A stretch of DNA of 64,000 nt from Diplonema papillatum (taxonomy: Eukaryota; Euglenozoa; Diplonemea; Diplonemida; Diplonemidae): positions 124,001 to 188,000 of the forward strand of contig JAPJBO010000356.1 of NCBI GenBank assembly GCA_030068145.1. The letters are read 5' to 3'. Shown piece by piece: positions 55,649 through 64,000 of the stretch. Under the pieces are notes generated by a model. The model was given only the letters and a program-made list of their open reading frames with translations, was not told where the DNA came from and did not search any database. Made by a program: the position numbers and the translations under genes. Numbering within the stretch: the stretch's first letter is position 1; each line of letters starts with the position of its first letter.

Positions 55649-58600
55649 ATGGGCGGGTTTCGGAAGGGGTCGGAACCAGAGAGGAGAGTTGATCCGACGG
55701 ACGGAAAGGCGTACACGAAAGAGGAGTTCGCGGAATGCTACGGCGGGGCGAAAGAATGGGCGGCAGCACAACGGGTGGGAGGAGCGGCGGCGCAGCGGGG
55801 CGCTGCGGACAGCAAAAACAAGCCAGGTGAAAAAGTGGATTCTTCTGTTTCCCCTTCGCGAGCAGCAAAGGGCAGCCGCTCAGGTGACAGCGAGCGGCGC
55901 GTGGACCCTGCGGACGGCAAGGCGTATTTGAAGTCCGAATTCGTCGCGTGCTACGGCGGCACAAAGGAATGGGATGGCGCGCGTCCGATCGACCGTCCAA
56001 CATTGCAGGCCTCGGAGGTACACGATGCGCCCGAATCGGATACGGTCGAATACCGGCGGGACCCTGCAGACGGCAGAGCTTACACTAAGAAAGATTTTGT
56101 GGAGTGTTATGGTGGGATGAAGGAGTGGAAGCAGGCAGAGAGGGTAGATGCGCGTGAAGTTGTAAAGGACGTGAGGCGGATAGACCCGGCAGATGGGAAG
56201 CGATACACGAAGCAGGACTTCGTCGACTGTTATGGAGGGACGAACGAGTGGGATCGTGCGAAGGAAGCGATGCCTGAAGTCAGGGAGATGGCGACGAAGC
56301 TCCCTGAGCAGCAAGGCAAGGGAAATATTGTGAACTGCAAGGGCAGCCGGGGAGGCAAGGCAGCCAAATCCGACAGAGGAGCAGCTGCCCACTCAGAGCC
56401 TCCGTCGGACGACGAGATTTCAGCATTGTGCAGACAGCGTCAAGAAGCGAGGCGGGCGCGGGACTTCAAGGTGGCAGATGCAATCCGCGACAAGCTCATG
56501 TCACTTCGGGTGAAAATAAACGACGACGATCGCACGTGGACCGCCCCTAACGGACACCGGGGATCGTGGTCGGGTGCCGGAGGAGGGCAGAAGTCGTGGA
56601 AGAAGGATTCAGACAAACCCGTGCAGTCTGCGTGGACTGCGGGGCTGGCCGATGGGGAACGGCACAAGGCGGAGCTGCAAAGGAAGGAAACATCCTCGCG
56701 TGATATTGGGTGGAGTGGCGCTGAAGGTTCGAGTGTGTCGGAAGTGTTCCCGAAGCCCAGTGTCGCCGAGAAGATCGAGTCCTTCCTGACGGAGTGCAAT
56801 ACCGTATCGCCCCTGCAGAAGGCACTCGTGCTACTCGGGCTCCCATTTGAAATATTCTGGGGTGTCCTCGCGCACAGCTGGAACGCGCGGCACTGGGCGG
56901 CAACCGAAGTGGTCGTGTTGCTGTCCGATGCGAGTCCCCCTGTTCAAGACGCTGGCGTGCGCCTTGTGGCCCGGTTGTGTCTTCATGCCGAAAAGGTTGA
57001 CACCAAGTTCAACCTCCGGTCGTACGCGGCCCTTTTCTGTCGGTCTGACGACAGCTTGTTCTCGGTCCAAACTCTCGGAACCCTCTGCAGACTTGGGTCG
57101 AAGATAACCCTCCTCAAGGACGCAGTCGTTGCCGTACTAATCGCGTGTCACAACGTATATTATGAGCCCCGGAGTAAGGGAAGCGGCGGGCTCCTGAACG
57201 TTTTCCTGGAAGATCTGAAAGCGCAGTGCTGGGATGTCGTGTTCTCCAGCTGCTCAGATGGACCGAAGTCCTGGCCGAACGACACGAAGAAAATTGCTTT
57301 GCTGCGCGACCTGCTTGTCAACACGCTGTGGCCGCTTCTGAAAACCGCGCCTTTCCTTGTGCGCACGCTTGCGCCAGTCCTCGAATGGGCCAAGCTTTTC
57401 GCGGTTTTCTACGAAGTCCCAGTACAGGTGCTTCTCAAGAAGACGAAGGGCAATGCTGGCAACGACCTCGCGGCGGCTGCCCTCGACTGCATGCGTCTCG
57501 TCCTTGAATACTACCCGTTCCCGGTCATCGATCAGCCTGATCAAGACATCGGCTTCACCTCGGTCCAGATTGAAGCGGCTCTGCTGCAAGGCCTACGATC
57601 ATTCAGCTTGGTTTCCCCGCTGAGGATGGAGCGCCTGCCGCCCACGTTTGAGTCGTTGCTTGACAAAACGTACGGAAGAGACGGTGCCGAGTCGTTCCTG
57701 CTGTCTGAAGTTGTCGCGTCTTTGCATTCTCATACCGACGAGTTCCGTCGGGAACACGGCAACCTCCTGCAGGCTGCTGAGCAGGGTGCCTTCGTGGAGG
57801 ACCTAATGTGCATCTATAATTTGGATTCCACTATTCTACGTGACGCGGCGATGATGGGTAAACTGACTGACGATGACCTTCAAACAGCGACGTCCATTGC
57901 TGTTGGGCTGCTGACAAGATCACCTGGACTCAAGCCGGCGGCGTCCCGTCCGGCTCCGGCTGCCGAAACTGTCTCGCCAGAAGCGTTCGTGCTAAAAGAA
58001 ATTGCTGGTGATGCCATCAAGTCTCTCGCGCATGCGCAAGCGGTATGTTATTCGATTTTTGCGGCACTACACGTTCGGTAAAAGCGGTTAAAGAGCCACG
58101 TTCAGCCTTGTAGCTTAAACGGAACTCGCCAGAAAATGTGCTCGGGCAGGCCTTGCGTTCCGCATGCAGAATACGGAATTCCACACGCGATCAAATTTGA
58201 AAATTGTGCTTGTTTCCGTACGTGCGGAATTCCGCACGTGTTTTCCGTGTGCTTTCGCATGTACTAAACTTGACACTCAGATGTGTCGCGTACCAGTGTC
58301 GGTTAGTCACAGTGGGATTTCCGCCGACCTTGGACGGAATTAAATTTGAGGTCAAATTAGGAGTTCTGCTTGGTGCCTGATTGACACCTCAACACAAAAC
58401 AAGTTGTCGACAACTAACAAGTAAGGAGCGGGGGGGTATCTATGAGCCAAATTTTGTTTCGCTTACCGTAAGGGCTGACTATTTTTTTATTTTTTGGCTC
58501 GCGCTCGCGCGCGCCCGAAATTTTGCGAAACCTCGAAAAAAAAAAAAATAGCTGGGGGGAAAAAATAGTTTGTGCAGGGTCAACATGACAACTCGGACGA

Positions 58601-61600
58601 CTCCGCCAATTCTGGGTCACCTGGACCACTTCGGGCACTCGAATTTTTTTGAGTCATCTCAGACGCAAAAGTCCCCGCCTGGGAATACCTGCAAACTGCA
58701 GACACGACTCCAATGGCGGCCAATACCAGGTGCAGCCCTAGGCTGGCTGTTTTTGGCATGGCAAGAAACTATGTACAGTCATGCAAGAAAATGAGAACCC
58801 TTCAACAAAAGTCACAAGACTTTCAATTCTGTGGTGCGGACGATGCCCATTGGAGCACCTGTGCAGCACTGCTACATAGGAAGGAAGGTAGGGAAACGAG
58901 AACTGCTTGCACGCGAGTCGGATGAGCCTGTGCTCTGTTGTGTGGAAAGCCATCTGTTTCCTGGCATCCGCAATGAACTTCACGAAGCCGGGAACGTCGA
59001 CAATCGTTGCACAGATTCATGCCGCAGGTTTCAGTGGAGTACTCTTCTCCCTGTTGCGAAAGCAGGATCCCTACTGACAGAGTAGGAGAGGAATAACCAC
59101 CGACAGCCACTAGGATGGCAACCACCGGTGGCTGTAGCCACCCATGGTGGTTGCCCAACCATGCTCCGACTCTTCTTCAAACCCGAGCACTTCCTCTGGG
59201 GATGCATCTGTGCGGGGTCCTCTAGCAATCGAGAGGTCCAAAGCAAGCAGCCAAACTCGAGTGTGTGAGCACCCTGCCAAAAGACACAAACATGAGCCAT
59301 CGACGCCAATTTCACATCTATGATCTCTCTCCACGTCCGCTTCTACGTATCTCATTGGCTTCATCGGAACCACGGGAAGACCATGTGACTCGCTGTTCAT
59401 CAGCAAGTCCCCGTATATTTGTCGGTGCATGATGTTTGCCTGCAAGCAACGGTGTACTATGTGCCTGCTGGTCTTGTCTTTTGGATACCTTGTGGACTCT
59501 TGTTGGCGTTGTCGGTATGTTTTCGGGTTTTTTTGAGTGAGCTTAAAATGCTTCCGAGAAGGGTGAATGCCAACCCAAGATTGGACTCGGATTTGGAATG
59601 GGAAGCTAATGCCCTGCGCGCGCCCCTAATGTCACTCGTTCGTTTGTAAAGATTGCTCCGTTCTTCTCCCTGACTTGTTCCCGGATTAGGATGACACATA
59701 CTACTACTACTAGCGCGCGCGCCCAGATTTTTTCGAAGTGCCCGAGCGCGAGCCAAAAAATAAAAAAGTCAGCCCTAAGCAGAAAAAAGTTGGACCGGAA
59801 ATATATACGAGAAGTGCGCGACAAGGTCAAGGCAAAGGATGCAGCACTTCGCCGGATGGGACACAGCGGGTTACGCAGTGCCGCGCAGTGTTCTAGAACT
59901 CCTGGCGTACTAATTTCTGGATCTAATGCCGACTTCCAAACTACGGAGGTGAAGCGAGTGCTGTCCAGCCGCGAAAATTCGTACGTAAGTACACAGGACC
60001 CCCCGAAAAAGTTGGACCGCGAGAGCCCAAAACAGGTGAGTTGGACCGTTTTGTCCGGTCCAACTTATTTCCGTTTACGGTATAAAGGGCCTCTACCCGG
60101 TAGACCTACTATCCAGGGTGACCTATTATCCTAGGACAATAGGTCGACTGTTTTTGGAGATACATTTATACAATTTAACTTTTTAGTTTTCAGTGGCGAG
60201 TTACTTTTTTAGGGAAGTGGACCTATCCACCCGCTGTGAGTGTAACACCAGCACACCAAGTGAGAAGAAGTGTGGAAACAGCATAGAATGGAAATGTTGC
60301 CAACAAGCAAAAAAGAGAGTGATGGGAATCGAGCTATCCTCGAGTTTAGCCGGTGCTACCACATGAAGAATGGAAAGCAAGAAGCGAAAAAGGTGTGCGT
60401 GAAACCAAGAAAACTGAAATCAAACACTGTGGGAAACGAAAAAGCATTGCCGAAGACAAGGTCACAGGGGGATGGGTGGGCGGGATTCAAGGCTTTGAGG
60501 CCACCAACCAAGCAACCAACCACCCCCTGGCTCTTAGTACTATTACTAGGGGCTATTCTCTGGAATGTCGATTCCCCAAATGAATCTGAATTTCTCACAG
60601 GCCGCGGTTTGGTGTACATATTATTCGTGTCTTTCGACCTTTTGTTTGCTTTGTGAGGTTCAGCTACATGTGGTCAGTGGGAGAGGAAGCTTTACTGTAT
60701 CGGGCTAGACTTTAACTCATTGAGCCTCACTCTGCTGCCTTTCCGCTGGGCTCTTGGCAGCAGACCCGCTCGAATACACTCTTCATAACGGTGGCGTTGC
60801 GCGCTGCGAAGTCCATACTCAGACCGACACTGTGTTGAGGGTGTGGGGTGTTCGGACGAAATGCGGCACGTGCAAGTGGGTTTTGCTCATCGAAGGTAGC
60901 GCCACACAGCAAGAATTGCTAGCCGCTTTGTAGTCCACAGAGACTGTGGCAACTTTGTAGTTGTCACTACTGTCCACCACAGAGACTGTCCTTCGGGAAG
61001 CAAAAAAGCCATGCGAAGAAGGCAAGTGTCGCCTGCCGGTTTAGTGCTTTGTGAACCAGCACACACCTCTGCCACCCTGTGGGTGCGCTTTGCTTTGCTG
61101 GCGCTGTGAAGAGGACGGCTGCTCCTCCTGGCTGGTGTGGACTATTTTCTGTTGTCTCAGTGCACTCAGAATTGGTCGGACCCGGTGCAGGTGCTACTGG
61201 TGCGGCTGCAGGTACGGCTGATGAACATCGGCCAGGCAGGCGAAAAAGAACGGGAAACGTGGAGTGCCTTGTGATATCGAAATCCCTCAGTTCTGTTCAA
61301 GGGATGAAGCCGGAGGTGACAGAAAAATTGCCACAGGGAAGGGGGCTTGTGGCAGCCAAGCGTTCATAGCGATGTTGCTTTTCGATCCTTCGATGTAAAT
61401 CGCACAGAGGAAAGGAGTCACACCCACTCACCACTGTGCCGATGCTCTCTGTTGAGCTGGGAAAACAGGGCAGCAGAAAGTCGTGCACGTCATGCTGGGC
61501 TTTGTGTCGTACCCCACATCCGCTGTCACGGTGTGCATTTCGTCCGGAACAAAAGCCCGTCTCCTGTGGCCTTGATAGCGTCCGGAGCAGGTCGCAGTGC

Positions 61601-62943
61601 ACGTTCCCAAGTGGCGGTGGAGACCTCAAACTGTGAGACTTCCAAAACTGGGCGGAAAGGAGATGCAGAGGAAGGATGAGTTCAAGCCGCGCGGACGTAC
61701 AGCGCAGTTGTCTCGATTCATCGTGGGAATGCTAAGCGCGTAACGAACCACTCACCAGGAAGGTGTTGGGCACCGGATTCCAAAGGAATCGGAAAACAAA
61801 AGTTTGGCCGTGCGTGTTTTCTGATTTTGACACAGGACAATGAATTGCTGACAAGCATGAAGCGGTGAAATGACACAGTGCGGTATGAAGTGGTGAAATG
61901 GCGCAGTAAAGCTTGAGGTGGTGACGATGAAGTGGCTAAGCGCAGTACGGCGTGAAGTGGTGAAGCAAGCTTATTTCCGTAAGTCCCCTGGACGGGTTTT
62001 TTCATCTTGCCCCTACGCAATGTAAGTGATAGGTTTACCCTGGATGGTTTGATTCCTCTGCGTTCTTTCTTGCAGTCATGTCACCAGAGAAGTATCCCGC
62101 AGACTTTACGTCAGCGAACACAAAAGGCGCAGACAGACCAGTAAGCAGAATTCTTACAGTCTCACTGCGGGAATGCTGCTGCGCAGTCGTCAAGCCACCC
62201 AAGAACCAGGTGGTTAGGGGGGGGTGTCGTTGGATGGGAAGAAAACCCACCCTCCCTTCCCCCTGTGCTAAGGTTTTCCCCCTGTGACCTTGTGTAATGT
62301 GCATTCCCGCAGTGAGACTGTAAAACTAAGCATCGCCCGAACTTTGCTTCACCAAAACTATGCTTTCACCAGAAGGCAGAACTTAGCATCGCCCGAACTC
62401 AGCCCCACCCGAATTTTGCTGGGCTTCGCCCGAACTTAGCTTCACCCGAACTTTACTGTTGTCCGAAACTTATTATTATCTTTTTACACCACTTCCCACC
62501 TGGTCCGGGCTCCTGGTAAGTTCCCCGAAACTCCCCGACACTTCCCCGATACTCAGCCCGATTTTTGTGGGAAAAAGTGGGGCTGCCGGTGGGTGGGCAG
62601 GTGTACAGGTTGGTAGTTGAGTGGATAGATGGTGGTGGGCAGGTCGGTGGATGGGTGAACAGGTGGGTAGTTGGGTAGACGGGTGCGGGCAAGTGGGTGA
62701 GGTGTGCAGGTAGGTGTGCTAGTGTGCTTCGGACGCGGCTCTCTTGAGCCGTCCTTGTTCCTCCTTCTCCGATCCTCTTCCTCTACTAACCGGATGCATC
62801 TACCAACTTTAGCTTGGACTCCTGGGCAGTTGTTGAGGCACACCCTTCAGCCTGCGGATTCGGAGGGCCTCAAGGCGAACCAGCAGTTGTTGGAAAACCT
62901 GCAGGACCTGCCTTTAGGTCCTTGGACACAGGGAGGCGTCTGA
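55649..62943 (+). CDS. protein with four YT-CYGG-EW repeats, CysRS-tail-like segment and alpha-solenoid
   Basis: Exon 1 is 55649-58042. A proposed last exon, 62851-62943, follows donor GTATGT and acceptor CCCTTCAG in phase 0; together 828 aa. Four copies of a ~27-residue motif begin near residues 11, 81, 135 and 175: RRVDPADGKAYxKxxF, then V-x-CYGG-xx-EW. Residues about 255-300 (SALCRQRQEARRARDFKVAD, IRDKL, then a W) look like the C-terminal helical tail of cysteinyl-tRNA synthetase, without any catalytic domain. About 370-750 is a leucine-rich helical solenoid (HEAT/ARM-like or MIF4G-like). From memory, the DPxDGxxYT..F..YGG..EW motif and the CysRS-like piece recur in dinoflagellate and other protist proteins of unknown role, sometimes with RNA-related domains. 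Translation or RNA regulation is a guess. If the long intron is not spliced the protein ends at 58081 after 13 other residues. Exon 1 is firm, exon 2 is not. Confidence 0.7.
58220..58239. other. perfect 20-bp palindrome
   Basis: ACGTGCGGAATTCCGCACGT is its own reverse complement. It lies in the last intron of the CYGG-repeat gene, 180 bp past the donor. A near-copy of its core (CGGAATTCC) occurs about 50 bp upstream at 58175-58183. No function is evident. Confidence 0.6.
58472..59775. mobile_element. non-autonomous PIF/Harbinger-like element (TIRs, TAA duplication)
   Basis: A 1304-bp element with inverted ends. The left end starts GGGCTGACTATTTTTTTATT and continues TTTTGGCTCGCGCTCG; the complement of the right end (59775 backwards) reads GGGCTGACTTTTTTATTTTT, then TGGCTCGCGCTCG. 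A direct TAA flanks it on both sides (58469-58471, 59776-59778). A 3-bp TAA/TTA duplication and ends starting with G-rich GGG are characteristic of PIF/Harbinger elements. The interior holds no recognisable transposase, only frames under 115 codons, so it is non-autonomous. It lies in the long last intron of the CYGG-repeat gene. Confidence 0.75.
60120..60145. repeat. 26-bp near-perfect palindrome
   Basis: GACCTATTATCCTAGGACAA continues ATAGGTC; a single mismatched pair. Just upstream, AGTTGGACC-GTTTTGTCC-GGTCCAACT (about 60040-60066) forms a second hairpin, and GTTGGACCG also occurs at 59788 and 60008. The group may be a terminus of another decayed inverted-repeat element. Confidence 0.5.
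61858..61970. repeat. short imperfect tandem repeats in intron
   Basis: About four variants of TGAAGTGGTGAAATGGCGCA, some 28-36 bp apart. Strongly diverged. Lies in the last intron of the CYGG-repeat gene. Confidence 0.6.
62157..62320. mobile_element. 164-bp MITE with CAGT termini and TA duplication (Tc1/mariner-like)
   Basis: Arms CAGTCTCACTGCGGGAATGC at 62157-62176 and its exact complement at 62301-62320, flanked by TA on both sides. Including the TA and one further base the match is 23 bp without a mismatch. CAGT ends and a TA target duplication are typical of Tc1/mariner-derived miniature elements. The 124-bp centre has no coding potential. Confidence 0.75.
62325..62470. repeat. CGCCCGAACTT-type short repeats
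   Basis: Variants of CATCGCCCGAACTTTGCTTC recur about seven times over 140 bp directly beside the MITE, with irregular spacing of 15-30 bp. Confidence 0.7.
62578..62720. repeat. GGTGGGT-rich low-complexity tract
   Basis: G/T-rich sequence with many GGTGGG, GGTAGTTG and GGATGGG blocks on the + strand and almost no C. Repeated G-runs could form quadruplexes. It ends about 130 bp before the proposed last exon. Confidence 0.7.
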
Positions 62944-63535
62944 ACAGGACGCGTCGTGTGCATGTGCGCAGGTTCAACCATCATCTGACTCTTCTGTTTG
63001 CGGTTGCAACCTTCGGTACCACGAGTTGGCCATTCTTATGCCAAACTCTCCAACCCCCTCTTGGGTTTTGGTTTGGGCAAAAAGTATTCGCTCCTGCACC
63101 CGAGTTTAGCCTTCGATGATTGGAAGCCGCATCGGAAACAGTGGGTCAACCCATCCCGGAATTCTGAATTCGTGCACCCGGGTGAAAGGAGTGTCCACTT
63201 CGGAGTCCACGTTCACTTATGTGGGGAGTTGTAGAGTACGGGAGGAACCGGAAATCTCCGGAAAGACGGTACCCGCATTCCAACTCGTCTCGGGAATGGT
63301 CAGTCGACGACCGTATGCAGGTGGGTGGAGGTTGCGAAGGTGTGACCACCCCATAAGGAGGACTCTCTATCTTGCGTTTTCTCTCTGTCCCAGTCGCCAT
63401 AGCAACCGTAAATTTGGCCAAGCATCGTCCTGCAACCCTGCTTTCGGATGGCCATCGTGCCTCTCATTTTGGTTATCAACCTTACTCCTCGCTCGAATTG
63501 CCGTCTTCGACCGTAGCTGCCCCTGGTCCTGGTGG
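62944..63535. other. stretch after the CYGG-repeat gene, nothing recognised
   Basis: Presumed 3' untranslated region and spacer. Open frames of 80-155 codons overlap on both strands without domain features. It ends at the 3' terminus of the LINE fragment beginning at 63536. Confidence 0.4.
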
Positions 63536-64000
63536 TTAGGGTTAGCATGCAAAGAGCCTGTGGCGATAATCTGCATCTGCTCTCTTTCGTGACTACCTCT
63601 TCGTGCTACCTCTCTTCGTCACTGGTACCTTATCCTGACCTCTGCCCACCGCGGAGTGCGCGTCTCTGTCTTCGATGACGAGTCCTTACGCCGTCGCTTC
63701 GTTGCAGCGGCCGTCCTAGTGTCGTCGCCTTGTCTTCGGCGTTCTCGATGGCGGTATTGGCGCCGGCATCCGCCGCTTCCCTTGTGGCGCTTTGGGCCGA
63801 TGGTCGCAGCCTGCGTCTCGACTTCGGTGTCGCTTCGGGCGTCCCCAGGGGCGAAGGCCCGCGCTTCCGTCTCTTTGCCGCCGACTCCGCACATCGGCAT
63901 ATCGTGCTGCAGGCAGGCATCCGCGGTGTGCAGCATTCCGCGATCGTCTTGCACGTCCCGCACTGCGTCATCCTGTGCTTCTCGCATTACTTCACGGCGA
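63536..64000 (-). mobile_element. second LINE 3' remnant, continues past the window edge
   Basis: Read on the - strand. The 3' terminal sequence (GGTTAG, GCAAAGA, TGTGGCGATAATCTGCATC on the + strand) matches 25280-25315. Coding similarity is also visible: MTQCGTCKTIAECC here against LTQCATCKTIAKCC in the first copy, with a frameshift just before it, then a basic Arg-rich tail. Much of the Cys/His region is degraded. The + strand reads GGTTAGGGTTAG at its 3' boundary, two telomere-like TTAGGG units. Confidence 0.75.

Noticed and set aside
58430..58520. Dinoflagellate spliced-leader-like TTTTGGCTC
   Set aside because: The rest of the leader is absent and the sequence is the terminal repeat of the Harbinger-like element.

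Overview
This is nuclear DNA of a protist. Eleven protein genes can be supported, with one possible gene end at the left edge, and all are on the + strand; only retrotransposon remnants are read from the - strand. I could model fourteen introns. All end in CAG, ten of the fourteen downstream exons begin with G, and eleven of the fourteen donors fit GTRTGY. Most genes also have a pyrimidine tract and an AG about 10-60 bases before the ATG. One-strand gene order with an AG close to each start is what spliced-leader trans-splicing and polycistronic transcription produce, as in Euglenozoa (kinetoplastids, diplonemids) and dinoflagellates. Density of about one gene per 5.8 kb suits a diplonemid-like euglenozoan better than a dinoflagellate. 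This is inference: no spliced-leader gene, rRNA or tRNA is visible here.

Layout, left to right. 1-63: possible last codons of an upstream gene. 2446-6086: small three-exon gene, whose second intron holds an array of ~244-bp repeats (family A). 7411-11854: 1134-aa armadillo-like protein, first intron filled with ~150-165-bp repeats (family B). 13343-14959: intact TRIM protein (RING, two B-boxes, coiled coil, SPRY), followed by duplicated copies of its 3' end. 16594-18270: APC-family polyamine/amino-acid permease. 18271-20945: intergenic with a decayed coding stretch. 20946-29930: six-exon R3H/RRM-like gene whose introns carry a second family A array, a ~43-bp minisatellite (family C) and a 5'-truncated LINE. 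32110-34236: IQ-motif protein with a perfect 22-bp minisatellite in its intron. 35461-39175: DeSI/PPPDE deSUMOylase-like peptidase with a Pro/Gly/Gln-rich linker and helical C-terminal half. 42443-43890: inverted-repeat transposon-like element beside a sulfatase gene (43961-45493). 47758-54402: 2109-aa type I membrane protein with about 15 Ig-like repeats. 55649-62943: 828-aa protein with four DPADG..YT..CYGG..EW repeats, a CysRS-tail-like segment and an alpha-solenoid; its last intron holds a Harbinger-like element and a mariner-like MITE. 63536-64000: second LINE remnant.

The genes form no pathway: the set mixes ubiquitin/SUMO biology (TRIM, DeSI), RNA binding (R3H), calmodulin binding (IQ), transport and secretory/surface proteins. 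What stands out is that nearly all tandem repeats and mobile DNA lie in introns, in long homogeneous blocks, while intergenic stretches are mostly repeat-poor. Coding exons are GC-rich, introns and spacers less so. Exon models were made by hand from splice motifs and phase, so small exons may have been missed.
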